A stretch of DNA of 64,000 bases. Source: Syntrophobotulus glycolicus DSM 8271. GTDB lineage: Bacteria; Bacillota; Desulfitobacteriia; Desulfitobacteriales; Syntrophobotulaceae. Position numbers and translations under genes: made by a program. Below, in pieces: positions 1-7,495 of the stretch. The notes under the pieces are model-generated. The model saw only the letters and a program-made list of their open reading frames with translations, was not told the DNA's origin and did no database searches. The stretch lies in contig NC_015172.1 of NCBI RefSeq assembly GCF_000190635.1, forward strand, positions 372,001 to 436,000, written 5' to 3'. Position 1 is the first letter of the stretch. Every line of letters begins with the position of its first letter.

Positions 1-2
1 TG

Positions 3-1136
3 ATCCATGGCCTAGACAATTACGGGAAAATCGTTATTACAATCAAAAAGTGGACGAATCCATACCGGAGAGCCAGGATAACAGAAATTGACTTTGGTGT
101 GATTAAGAACTATGAGGGGGATAAGCTCATCAGCCTAAACTTGATTGAAGAAATGGCGGTAATAGGAGATACAATCCCGATAAACGAGCTTAGATTTACG
201 GTAGATAACAGTGACAAAGAATTTAACATCTTAAATCCTGAAGGATTTTACCGTTTTTTTAAGGAGAGACAAGAAATTTCCCTAAGTCTCGGTGTAGAAA
301 TATTTGAGGGTCTTTTTGAATATACCGATTTCAAAAAATACTATTTGACTGACTGGCAGAGTGATGAAGGCGCTCTGACGGCAACATTTACAGCCCGGAA
401 TATCATTGAGTTACTCGATCAGCGGGAATATGTTCCGGCGGTAACGACTAACCTTTATGCCCTCGCTGAAGATATCCTGCTAGGAGCTGGCGTCATGGAG
501 TATTATATCGACCCTGCACTGCAAGCTATTCCCACGGGGGGCTTTCCAGAAAAAATATCTAGACGGAAAGCTCTGCAATGTGTAGGTATAGCAGGAAAAT
601 GTGCGGTATATCAAGACAGGCAAGGCATTTCAACTATCCGCCGTTTTGAAAATCTTGACGAGCGTACTGCTTATGTGAATTACGCCGGAGAAGACATGTT
701 TTGCGGAATGACATTTCCGAGCGTAATCGCCGACTATGGGCTCAGGAATATTGACTTTGATAATGCCTACGAAATCCCGCAGATCAAATTAGACAGCCTG
801 GTCAAGTCCCTTACCGTTGTGGTTTATTCCGGGAGTGAAAGACAAGAATTCGTCTATTTTAATGCCGGCATAAGTGAAGGAACCTCACTAAAGCTAGATA
901 ATCCTTTGATTCAGTCCGAAGCTCAGGCCGCTGATGTCGCTGGATGGATTTTAGCCGAAAGCAATCTGCGGGCCCTATATAGTATCAACTGGCGCCAGAA
1001 TCCTTGTTTGGAATGCGGGGATACGGTATTGGTAGAGGATAACTTTGGCATGAAAAAAGCCTCTCGAATCATCAAGCAGGAATACAATTTTCAGGGTTAC
1101 TTGGTTGGAAAAACGGAAACTAAGGGAGGGGTGTAA
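3..1136 (+). CDS. Phage tail/baseplate protein (5' partial)
   Basis: The reading frame is open from the window edge, so the gene starts upstream. The GTG at 99 is internal, since sensible protein sequence (IHGLDNYGKIVITIKKW) precedes it. About 377 residues are visible and no catalytic motif was recognised. The mixed beta-rich sequence, the length and the position just before tail-fibre-like genes, endolysin and holins fit a tail tip or baseplate component of a siphovirus-like prophage. The stop codon touches the GTG start of the next gene, indicating a translationally coupled late operon. The assignment rests on context and general sequence character, not on a named family. Confidence 0.6.
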   Translation: MHGLDNYGKIVITIKKWTNPYRRARITEIDFGVIKNYEGDKLISLNLIEEMAVIGDTIPINELRFTVDNSDKEFNILNPEGFYRFFKERQEISLSLGVEIFEGLFEYTDFKKYYLTDWQSDEGALTATFTARNIIELLDQREYVPAVTTNLYALAEDILLGAGVMEYYIDPALQAIPTGGFPEKISRRKALQCVGIAGKCAVYQDRQGISTIRRFENLDERTAYVNYAGEDMFCGMTFPSVIADYGLRNIDFDNAYEIPQIKLDSLVKSLTVVVYSGSERQEFVYFNAGISEGTSLKLDNPLIQSEAQAADVAGWILAESNLRALYSINWRQNPCLECGDTVLVEDNFGMKKASRIIKQEYNFQGYLVGKTETKGGV

Positions 1137-1535
1137 GTGGCGTGGATAACCCCTAAAACAGACTGGCGGCCTACCGACTACTACAATTTCGAGGATCTGA
1201 ACAGAGTGGAAAACAATACAGAAGTTGTGGCCGATATGGTTGCTGCGTTTGATGCAATACCGTCTCTTGTGACTGTAACTAACCGGGATAGGGCAAGTAT
1301 TGAGTTTGCAGACAGCCTGAACCGGATAGAGGAAAATATCGGCGCTCTGGGCGAACGGTATATCCCTCCTGGGTGGCAGGAAAATAAATTGAACTGGGCG
1401 GCGAACACCCCTTTTAGTTATCAAGACGCAATACGGTTGGAGAACAATCTGGCCTTGTTGTATGCTTTTTACCAGGAAAGCATGCGGAACCTGACGTATT
1501 GCGGAATGTATTTTTGCGGAGAGGAAGGGATTTAA
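1137..1535 (+). CDS. Phage structural protein, small, function unknown
   Basis: This 132-residue protein starts at GTG 1137 directly after the upstream stop, with GGGAGGGG as ribosome-binding site. The N-terminal motif TDWRPTDYYNFEDLNRVENN recurs in weaker form around residues 58-65 (DSLNRIEEN) and 100-105 (IRLENN). It therefore seems built from three repeats of a D/R-hydrophobic-x-R-x-E-x-N element. That repeat pattern occurs in tail-associated proteins of Firmicutes prophages. Its place between the baseplate-like protein and a tail spike suggests a linker or tail accessory role. No enzyme motif is visible. Confidence 0.6.
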   Translation: MAWITPKTDWRPTDYYNFEDLNRVENNTEVVADMVAAFDAIPSLVTVTNRDRASIEFADSLNRIEENIGALGERYIPPGWQENKLNWAANTPFSYQDAIRLENNLALLYAFYQESMRNLTYCGMYFCGEEGI

Positions 1536-1537
1536 AA

Positions 1538-2806
1538 TTGTACGCACCGTTGGAATGGAAAAACAGAGAGGTTGAGCGTCCTAGAACATATGAATTAGTT
1601 GAAAATATGGATGAAACCGTTACCCTAACCCCGGCAGAGGGAGCGATCATCGAGCCTGGGACGCCTATCGTTGCTAACAACATGAATCACATCGAGCAGG
1701 GGATTGCTGATGCTCATAGCGCTCTTGATACGCACCTTGCTGACTATATCAAGCAGCCAGCTACAGGCACGATTACTAGAAACGGGAACGCCTACACATT
1801 TAGCTCCACTCCCGCTTTAAACTCTTATACCGATTTTGTAGGTCTCGTTTTAAAAGCGAGCGCCGACAGTACCGGGGCCAGTACGATTAACTGGAACGGC
1901 CTCGGTGCGAAGGCACTCAAAACGGCAAGTGGGGAAGATGTCGACATGAAAAATAACGGGGTGTACACGTACCGTTATAACGCCACTACAGGATTCTTTG
2001 TCCTGCAAGGCGGAGGGGCATCGGTAAAAGCAGTCGACGAGTTACGCCTTTATGTTAATGCAGCAACAGGGAATGATAGCAATACAGGACTTACAGCAGG
2101 TACGGCACTAAAAACTATTAATAAAGCGATTGCCGTAGCCAGCTCCTATATCACGAATAAAGTTGGCATAGAATTTGCCGCTGGTACGTATTCGTTATCG
2201 GTGCCGTTGTCAAGTATTCAGTCTACGTATATATGGTTCTCCGGTCGAGGCGCTACATCAGTGCCTGTGCTAAACGCTGCAGATGGAGAAATAAATTTGT
2301 CTGGCATGTACAACCAAATAGTTGAGTTTAGCTATGAGTGGACTATAAACGCTAGTATTACCGGCAATGCTAGCGTTATACTGTCCGATTGTACAGTCAC
2401 TGCTCCCTCTAATAGAACCTATGCCGTTTCGCTCGAGGGATCGCAAATGTTTCGCTCCAGGGGCCCCGCATATTTTACCGGGCGCTTTGGGTCCTGCATC
2501 TATTTAAACAGTGTTGGTACTGTTAGTATAACCCAACAGACCTACTGTTCCACAGGGGGGACACCCGGAACTCATTTGTTTTTGGGTAATATTGGATCGG
2601 CAATTTTAGAGAACATTCATTTTCAGACGACTAACAATACCGGAATAATAGTTGAAGGCGGATCAACTGTGTCTGTCAAGGGTTGCTTTGGTACGCTAGG
2701 CACTAAGCCATTTATAGATTGTGGGGGTTCAATTGTCATGATGGGCAATAATGAAGTTACCGGGGCAACAAACGAAGCCTCGGAGGGCGGCCAAATATTT
2801 TCATAA
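1538..2806 (+). CDS. Phage tail spike/fibre protein with beta-helix-like region
   Basis: TTG at 1538 is preferred over ATG 1499 because GAGGAAGGGA (1521-1530) lies at good spacing and the upstream gene ends at 1535. The product is 422 residues. The N-terminal ~60 residues carry a motif (PGTPIVANNMNHIEQGI) common at the start of Firmicutes prophage tail-fibre proteins. From about residue 165 the DUF1565-like stretch LYVNAATGNDSNTGL opens a region rich in short beta-strand repeats with Asn, Gly, Ser and Thr, as in right-handed parallel beta-helix spikes. The likely role is receptor binding or polysaccharide recognition at the host surface. Enzymatic activity cannot be judged. Confidence 0.7.
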   Translation: MYAPLEWKNREVERPRTYELVENMDETVTLTPAEGAIIEPGTPIVANNMNHIEQGIADAHSALDTHLADYIKQPATGTITRNGNAYTFSSTPALNSYTDFVGLVLKASADSTGASTINWNGLGAKALKTASGEDVDMKNNGVYTYRYNATTGFFVLQGGGASVKAVDELRLYVNAATGNDSNTGLTAGTALKTINKAIAVASSYITNKVGIEFAAGTYSLSVPLSSIQSTYIWFSGRGATSVPVLNAADGEINLSGMYNQIVEFSYEWTINASITGNASVILSDCTVTAPSNRTYAVSLEGSQMFRSRGPAYFTGRFGSCIYLNSVGTVSITQQTYCSTGGTPGTHLFLGNIGSAILENIHFQTTNNTGIIVEGGSTVSVKGCFGTLGTKPFIDCGGSIVMMGNNEVTGATNEASEGGQIFS

Positions 2807-2839
2807 TTTAACGCCAATAAGTTAAGGAGGAACACTGGA

Positions 2840-3139
2840 ATGAACTGGGTCAAACTAGCTGGCAGCATCGCTAGCATCAATAAAGCTCCCGTCGTCGGAT
2901 CTAAAACCGTCGGCACCACAGCAGCAGAAATCTTTGCCGGTGCGCAAAGACTTGCAGGACGAGAGTATATGGAAGTTTGCAACATTGGTACCCTGCCGGT
3001 CTACTGGGGTCCTGCAAGCGTGACAGTTAACACTGGTATGCCGATTCAGCCGGGCGACAGTCAAGCTTTTGGCGTCGAACAGACGCCGGTATATTTTGTA
3101 GCAAGCGCCAACAACGAAGTACGGATAAGGGAGGCGTAA
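2840..3139 (+). CDS. Phage tail accessory protein, hypothetical
   Basis: This 99-residue protein has an AAGGAGG ribosome-binding site about 9 bases before its ATG. The sequence is beta-rich and Gly/Val/Pro-rich (VGSKTVGTTAAEIFAG, then YMEVCNIGTLPVYWGP). It resembles small single-domain proteins that follow tail-spike genes in Clostridia prophages and probably decorates the tail or fibre. No catalytic residues or membrane segments are visible. It lies in the late operon between two receptor-binding candidates. Confidence 0.55.
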   Translation: MNWVKLAGSIASINKAPVVGSKTVGTTAAEIFAGAQRLAGREYMEVCNIGTLPVYWGPASVTVNTGMPIQPGDSQAFGVEQTPVYFVASANNEVRIREA

Positions 3140-3141
3140 TC

Positions 3142-3408
3142 ATGAGGTATGAAATAAAGGTCACTGTAAACGGCCATGGCTCTGATGTTGATGTTGAGAT
3201 ATACGAGGATGACGATACCCTAATCCTGGCCGGTCACACTAAGATCGGCACAACGGAAGAAACGACAGCAAGACAATACGCTGAGAACATCTTCCTTCCT
3301 GATTTGCGCCGGAACTTTCCGGAGATCTCCACTCTTGAACTTCCTATCGACCTTGTGCCGGAGGTGATTCCTGATGAACCTATTAACGAAGAAAATCCGG
3401 AAGCCTAG
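3142..3408 (+). CDS. Phage protein, hypothetical, acidic
   Basis: This 88-residue acidic protein begins two bases after the preceding stop. GGGAGG sits inside the upstream coding end as ribosome-binding site. Its C-terminus is rich in Pro and Glu (PEVIPDEPINEENPEA). No known domain was recognised. Its last 35 bases overlap the start of the next gene in another frame, which supports coupled translation in the late operon. A tail-fibre assembly or accessory role is only a guess from position. Confidence 0.5.
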   Translation: MRYEIKVTVNGHGSDVDVEIYEDDDTLILAGHTKIGTTEETTARQYAENIFLPDLRRNFPEISTLELPIDLVPEVIPDEPINEENPEA

Positions 3409-5125
3409 CAGCTATCCTGCTAGGTTTGAACGTGCTGGATCGGGATTTAATCAAGCTGGCAGGATATTCCCGCAACATACACCGAGGGTAGAAAATCAAG
3501 TGTTGACCAAAAATTTAGTCGATGGTACGTTTTTGAGAGACCTAAATAGTGATAGTGTTGCCGGTGATTTTATGCCGACTAAGATGGAGAGTGCCTCCTT
3601 TGAAAATGGAGTACAGAGCTTCAAGGCCAATGATCAATTTGGTGGTATTTCTAAAACTGGAGCGCTAAATATTGTTGATCACATATATTACGCAAGAGCC
3701 TATGTTAAGGCTCCGCCAGGGTATAATACGATTAGATTTCAAGTTTACAGTGTCAGTTATGGGAGCGCTGTTGTACCGATAACTGGCACTGGTGATTTTC
3801 AGTTTGCAAGCTTGACGCATAAAATAACGGGCGGGACTGCTTCTCTCATGATACAAGATAACGCCGTTACGCCATCGGAGTCATTTCAGATTACAAAAGC
3901 AATTCTGATTGATTTAACCGCCGCGTTTGGCGTTGGCAAAGAACCGAGCAAAGAAGAATGTGATATTAAGTTTGCGGAGGCGAACGGCGGCCCTCTCGTC
4001 CAACCGGCAAATCCTGTCTGGATTGAAGAAAACACAACGAATCTAATCCAGTCTCCCTTGGATCTCAACGCGCCGGCTTGGGCAATAGAGCCATACCGGC
4101 CTGTGTGCACAGGAGGATACTTAGATCCTTTTGGCAGCAATAGAGCCTGGCTGATACAGGACACGAAAACAAATGAAAACAGTCATCTCCGGCAGAGCGT
4201 AACGATACCAAATGATTCCTTGCCCAGAACGTTTTCATCTTTTGTGAAAAGGCACGACGTAGATGTTTGCGGTATATCTGTAATTTTGCTGGGGGGCAGC
4301 ACAAGTGTGCAGGCGTACGCAAGGCTAAACCTAACAACCGGAGTTATAGGAGAGGGCGATGGCATGTCTGTGGCAGAAGCGGGGGACGGCTGGTATAAAG
4401 TAAGTTGTACCTTAGTAAATAACGGCACCGGAAACATTACCTTTATGCCTCGCATCTTCCCCGCCCCTGATGGGGGGACGGGCTCCGTGTATGTTTCCAT
4501 GCCCCAAGTCGAACAAAAGGGATATGCCACAAACTTTGTTGAAGGAACTCGGTCAACTGAATTGTATACTCTTCCTACTCCGGCGGGACTAACTCCCATA
4601 CAAGGCAGTATTCGCATGTGGACATATATCAACTCTGCCTCTAAAAGACAAATCACAAGCAACTGGACAAAATTATTATATATTCCTCGAACCAGCGGCG
4701 GGAATGGAATATTGATACAACACTCTGCGTCAGCCGCAAACTGGCAATTACAAACATTTAATGACGCGAATACAGCGTCAAGTATCGCTATTTTGGATAC
4801 TGTCACGCCGAACGGCTGGCATCATTTTGCGGCGAAATGGTCAGCGACAGAGTTGAAATTTTATATTGATGGAGTGGTTGTGGGTACACTAGCAAATCCT
4901 AATCTGCCGACCGGATTCGCCAACACCATCATGCTTGGCTGTTCAAGCGTCGGGCAACCGGCATATGCATGGGGTAGCATGATAGATGAGGTGCATATCA
5001 CAAATGACAGTCCAACTGACAGCCAGATGCTTGATGAGTATCTGACATATCCTGCTGTGCCATATGCGGCTACAGTGGCGCTGATCCGACCAAGAATGCG
5101 GACAGTTGAGCAGGGGATATTTTGA
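3374..5125 (+). CDS. Phage tail protein with C-terminal LamG/concanavalin-like domain
   Basis: This 583-residue product starts at ATG 3374 with GGAGGTG at 3359-3365, inside the end of the previous gene. Residues ~45-180 look like a carbohydrate-binding jelly-roll, ending in LTAAFGVGKEPSKEECD, a phrase frequent in Firmicutes phage and surface proteins. Residues ~215-395 form a second beta-rich domain. From ~405 there is a LamG-type domain with the characteristic NGWHHFAAKW and LKFYIDGVVVGT strands. It is therefore a multi-domain, probably glycan-binding tail or receptor-binding protein. The window has two such candidates in tandem (see 1538-2806). Confidence 0.7.
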   Translation: MNLLTKKIRKPSSYPARFERAGSGFNQAGRIFPQHTPRVENQVLTKNLVDGTFLRDLNSDSVAGDFMPTKMESASFENGVQSFKANDQFGGISKTGALNIVDHIYYARAYVKAPPGYNTIRFQVYSVSYGSAVVPITGTGDFQFASLTHKITGGTASLMIQDNAVTPSESFQITKAILIDLTAAFGVGKEPSKEECDIKFAEANGGPLVQPANPVWIEENTTNLIQSPLDLNAPAWAIEPYRPVCTGGYLDPFGSNRAWLIQDTKTNENSHLRQSVTIPNDSLPRTFSSFVKRHDVDVCGISVILLGGSTSVQAYARLNLTTGVIGEGDGMSVAEAGDGWYKVSCTLVNNGTGNITFMPRIFPAPDGGTGSVYVSMPQVEQKGYATNFVEGTRSTELYTLPTPAGLTPIQGSIRMWTYINSASKRQITSNWTKLLYIPRTSGGNGILIQHSASAANWQLQTFNDANTASSIAILDTVTPNGWHHFAAKWSATELKFYIDGVVVGTLANPNLPTGFANTIMLGCSSVGQPAYAWGSMIDEVHITNDSPTDSQMLDEYLTYPAVPYAATVALIRPRMRTVEQGIF

Positions 5126-5145
5126 TAGAAAAAGGGGGCTGAATA

Positions 5146-5442
5146 TTGGAAACATCGGTATCTCAAGCCGTATGCGAAGAACGGCATAAAGCTCTAGACA
5201 ATTATCTTAGTAACGATAAAACGAAGCTCCTGAAGCATGATGCTGAAATCAAAGATGTCCAGGAGGCTATTGTTGTCCTTACGGAGATCCAACGCCGGCA
5301 TAATGCAGAAATAGATGACCACGAAGACCGGCTTCGGGGGATTGAGGCGAAGCCCGGGAAACGCTGGGAAAGTATCGTCGGGCAAATTATACAGCTTATT
5401 ATAGCTGCCGCAATCGGCGGGATGATAGGTAAATTATTTTAA
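5146..5442 (+). CDS. XhlA-like phage membrane-associated protein
   Basis: This 98-residue protein starts with TTG 5146 after AAGGGGG. Residues ~5-65 are charged and heptad-like, predicting a coiled coil (KLLKHDAEIKDVQEAIVVL). Residues ~78-97 form one glycine-containing membrane helix (IVGQIIQLIIAAAIGGMIG). This layout matches XhlA/hemolysin-type proteins encoded with holin and endolysin in Bacillus and Clostridia prophages. Those are thought to help membrane disruption during lysis. The amidase gene follows 18 bases downstream. Confidence 0.6.
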   Translation: METSVSQAVCEERHKALDNYLSNDKTKLLKHDAEIKDVQEAIVVLTEIQRRHNAEIDDHEDRLRGIEAKPGKRWESIVGQIIQLIIAAAIGGMIGKLF

Positions 5443-5460
5443 GAGAGGAGCTGATGACTA

Positions 5461-6219
5461 ATGGAAACAAGGCCATGCAGTATTAAGTACATTGACCTGC
5501 ACCACACAGCCGGGAACGAAGCAAGCCTGGGCGTGATCAGAAATGAGCATATGAAGAATAATGGCTGGGGAGATATCGGTTATAACGCCGTCGTATTTCC
5601 CGACGGCACAATCCCGAAAATAACCAATTCGGATGGGAGTTGCGCTACTGGCCGCAGTCTTAAATGGTCCGGTGCACATAACCCAGGGAAGGCTCCCGAC
5701 GGCAGCGGATACACGATGAACCAGAAAGCCTACGGCCTGTCGCATGTCGGGAACTTCGAAACGGGTACAATGCCGGACGTCCAATTTGCGGCGTCAACAA
5801 AGTTTTGCGCGGAGCTGTGTAAAGAACTTAATATTGTGCCGTCCACATCGACTATCCGCAGGCACAGCGACGATTACGCCACCGCCTGCCCAGGGAAGAA
5901 TTTTCCCTACGAAAAGTATGTCAAAAAAGTAATCGAAATTTATAACGGAGAGGATAAAAAGAAAGTGGAATACGGGATTTTACTTTATTCAGGCGACGAT
6001 TTTCCTATCGCCTTAAGATTATGCAGAAAATACAAAATGGAATGCGCTATATTTATTAGGGATGAAGACACCCATAAGGCTCCAGAAATAAGTGAAAAGG
6101 TAAAAACCTTATTTATCGTCGGTGGCACCAGTATTGGACATAGCGGCGAAGTGCTGCTCGGTGGTGACAATTGGTTTGAAACTGCCGAGAAAGTAGGAAA
6201 GCATTTGAAGGCGATATAA
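5461..6219 (+). CDS. N-acetylmuramoyl-L-alanine amidase (phage endolysin)
   Basis: The 252-residue protein has an amidase_2/PGRP-type catalytic domain over about residues 1-150. IKYIDLHHTAGNE near the N-terminus carries the first zinc histidine (His14/15), WSGAHNPG follows, and RRHSDDYATACPG supplies the later His and Cys ligands. Residues ~165-252 resemble one cell-wall-binding type 2 unit (FIVGGTSIGHSGEVLLGGDN, then FETAEKV). It should cleave the amide bond between muramic acid and L-alanine during phage exit. No signal peptide is present, so export depends on the neighbouring holin genes. The stop overlaps the next ATG by one base. Confidence 0.87.
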   Translation: METRPCSIKYIDLHHTAGNEASLGVIRNEHMKNNGWGDIGYNAVVFPDGTIPKITNSDGSCATGRSLKWSGAHNPGKAPDGSGYTMNQKAYGLSHVGNFETGTMPDVQFAASTKFCAELCKELNIVPSTSTIRRHSDDYATACPGKNFPYEKYVKKVIEIYNGEDKKKVEYGILLYSGDDFPIALRLCRKYKMECAIFIRDEDTHKAPEISEKVKTLFIVGGTSIGHSGEVLLGGDNWFETAEKVGKHLKAI

Positions 6220-6491
6220 TGAAATGGTTCTCACAAAAATGGTCACAATCTTATACGCATAGGATTGTGACCATTTTAATATTTAATAGTGTGGCCTGGG
6301 TATGGTGCAGTTACTATCTCGCCTACATTGGGAAAGAAGAAATCGCTGAGTCTTTATCCGAGAAAGTTGTAATAAATCTTATTGCTGTATTTTTGGGCTA
6401 TGCGGTAAAAGCCTTGTTTGAAAATATCAGCAAAAATACAGATTGGCCGGCCCAAAATACAACAGAAGCCCAAAGGGAGGAAAAATATTAA
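6219..6491 (+). CDS. Small membrane protein, candidate holin
   Basis: This 90-residue protein overlaps the endolysin stop as TAATG. It has two hydrophobic segments, residues ~15-35 (IVTILIFNSVAWVWCSYYL) and ~48-67 (VVINLIAVFLGYAVKALF), and a short charged tail. Two membrane helices and a position between endolysin and an LLH holin fit a second holin or an antiholin. The family was not recognised. The first codons contain a perfect 15-base inverted repeat, listed separately. Confidence 0.55.
   Translation: MKWFSQKWSQSYTHRIVTILIFNSVAWVWCSYYLAYIGKEEIAESLSEKVVINLIAVFLGYAVKALFENISKNTDWPAQNTTEAQREEKY
6236..6277 (+). promoter_or_regulatory. Perfect 15-bp inverted repeat at the start of the candidate holin gene
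   Basis: The arms AAAATGGTCACAATC (6236-6250) and GATTGTGACCATTTT (6263-6277) are exact reverse complements separated by 12 bases. The hairpin begins six codons into the gene. In RNA it would be a very stable stem with a short U-run after it, able to slow ribosomes or act as a weak terminator/attenuator. A DNA-binding role is also possible. Function is inferred only. Confidence 0.6.
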
Positions 6492-6500
6492 GGAGGAATT

Positions 6501-6827
6501 ATGTTGGAAACATTGCAGGAAGTCGCCGTTTATTTCATTTTAGCGCTGGTGTGCGGGATTGGCGCATGGCTTTTGAAGACGAAAAAAGAGCAGCTCCTGA
6601 AAACAATTGCTGACCTTTGTCAAAAAGCAGAGGAGGCCGTCCAGGGATCTGGCCTGGGTGCGGAAAAGAAAGCAAAAGTCATTGCATACTTAGAAGCCGC
6701 CGGGGTAAGTGTCACCGATACTGTAAGTAATCTCATTGATGAAGTGGTTGAAAAACTGAATAAAAAAAGCGGTTGGCTTGTATCGAGTGCTACCAGTACC
6801 GCGACAGCAGCAGTAAAAACGGAGTAG
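6501..6827 (+). CDS. Phage holin, LLH family
   Basis: This 108-residue protein has one N-terminal membrane helix (VYFILALVCGIGAWLL, residues ~8-24). A conserved helical stretch with QKAEEAVQGSG and GAEKKAKVIAYLEAAGV follows, which is the signature of the LLH holin family. GGAGGAA precedes the ATG. Holins of this group permeabilise the membrane so the amidase can reach peptidoglycan. It is the last gene of the late operon and is followed by an intrinsic terminator. Confidence 0.8.
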   Translation: MLETLQEVAVYFILALVCGIGAWLLKTKKEQLLKTIADLCQKAEEAVQGSGLGAEKKAKVIAYLEAAGVSVTDTVSNLIDEVVEKLNKKSGWLVSSATSTATAAVKTE

Positions 6828-6838
6828 TCATAGCACGA

Positions 6839-6875
6839 CAAAGCCCGGGGATGTAATGTCCTCGGGCTTTTTTTG
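6839..6875 (+). terminator. Intrinsic terminator of the prophage late operon
   Basis: A GC-rich stem (AAGCCCGGGG pairing with CTCGGGCTT across ATGTAATGTC) is followed by seven or more T residues. It lies 12 bases after the holin stop and before genes on the opposite strand. Confidence 0.9.
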
Positions 6876-6911
6876 TTAGAACAGGCAACGCCTGAGGCAG
6901 CAGGTGGGGAG

Positions 6912-7136
6912 TCACTTAACCTGATACCAAAGAATATTAAAACCAGACACTCTTTCGGGAATCTTAGAAACGATATTTTTTGAAAAATATTCGCGCAAAG
7001 GCTTGTGCAGTTCATTGAAAAGAATAAACCCGTACCGATCTTTAGGGAGTTCCATTTCAATTGTCCTGGTGATGTACTTTACTGGAGCGTATCCACTGGA
7101 AAGGTTTACCCTAGCCTTGAAACAGATTTTTGCCAT
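6912..7136 (-). CDS. Small phage-region protein, function unknown
   Basis: The start is placed at ATG 7134-7136 (MAKICFKARV), behind GGAAGGTG, rather than the upstream ATG at 7175. This gives 74 residues. The upstream gene ends at 7138, so the two are almost contiguous and probably translationally coupled. The sequence is mixed alpha/beta, basic at the N-terminus, with no known motif. It is the second gene of a two-gene minus-strand unit divergent from the HTH-nuclease-like gene. It could be a lysogeny regulator or partner protein, but nothing in the sequence proves it. Confidence 0.55.
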   Translation of the reverse strand: MAKICFKARVNLSSGYAPVKYITRTIEMELPKDRYGFILFNELHKPLREYFSKNIVSKIPERVSGFNILWYQVK

Positions 7137-7137
7137 T

Positions 7138-7365
7138 TTAGATTTCACCTTCCATTCTTTCGATTGTGTACCCATGAACCCTAGTCTTACTTAGATCGTT
7201 ATTTTTCATCCTCATGAGATTTTCCATTATTCCGTCCATGTCAAAGGGCAGATTGTGAAGTAATCCGGTTGAGAGTTCCTCGATACATCCAAATGCTTCA
7301 TGTGCTGTGGAGCAATCTCGGACCAGCGGGAAATGCCCGTTATCAACAGTGATTTTGTAATACAT
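7138..7365 (-). CDS. Small phage-region protein, function unknown
   Basis: The ATG at 7363-7365 is chosen because a perfect AAGGAGGATAT site precedes it; the longer frame starting at 7413 begins in the promoter. The 75-residue product starts MYYKITVDNGHFPLVRDC and is acidic, with a helical centre (AHEAFGCIEELSTGLLHNL). No family was recognised. It is the first gene downstream of the leftward promoter at 7414-7442, whose core overlaps an operator-like palindrome. It is therefore likely to be controlled with, or by, the divergent HTH protein. Confidence 0.6.
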   Translation of the reverse strand: MYYKITVDNGHFPLVRDCSTAHEAFGCIEELSTGLLHNLPFDMDGIMENLMRMKNNDLSKTRVHGYTIERMEGEI

Positions 7366-7413
7366 ATTTATATCCTCCTTTATGTTTGCCTCTTGATTAG
7401 TGTCGGTAAGCAC

Positions 7414-7442
7414 ATATTAACATGACTCCTTAATGGAGTCAA
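7414..7442 (-). promoter_or_regulatory. Leftward sigma-A promoter
   Basis: Read on the minus strand, TTGACT (7442-7437), 17 bases and TAATAT (7419-7414) form a near-consensus promoter for the two small genes. Its spacer contains the palindrome at 7423-7441. Confidence 0.7.
7423..7441. promoter_or_regulatory. Operator-like palindrome between divergent promoters
   Basis: TGACTCC-TTAAT-GGAGTCA is a perfect 7-bp inverted repeat with a 5-bp centre. It fills the spacer and -35 of the leftward promoter and ends 9 bp before the rightward -35. A second, overlapping inverted repeat GTCAAT-AGGAT-ATTGAC lies at 7438-7454, across the rightward -35. Both are natural candidates for binding by the adjacent HTH protein. 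Confidence 0.65.
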
Positions 7443-7449
7443 TAGGATA

Positions 7450-7478
7450 TTGACACTTTTTTAGAGTATATTTATAAT
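7450..7478 (+). promoter_or_regulatory. Rightward sigma-A promoter, perfect consensus
   Basis: TTGACA (7450-7455), a 17-base spacer and TATAAT (7473-7478) match the sigma-A consensus exactly. The expected start site is about 7485, only ~11 bases before the ATG at 7496, so the mRNA leader holds little beyond the GAGGTG ribosome-binding site. Confidence 0.85.
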
Positions 7479-7495
7479 TGATTTGAGGTGATATC

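Noticed and set aside
975..1547. 190-codon minus-strand frame opposite phage genes
   Set aside because: It lies opposite two well-supported plus-strand genes with good ribosome-binding sites and has no domain-like sequence.
4183..4806. 207-codon minus-strand frame inside the LamG tail-protein gene
   Set aside because: It is an antisense shadow of a clear multi-domain gene and has no start signal.
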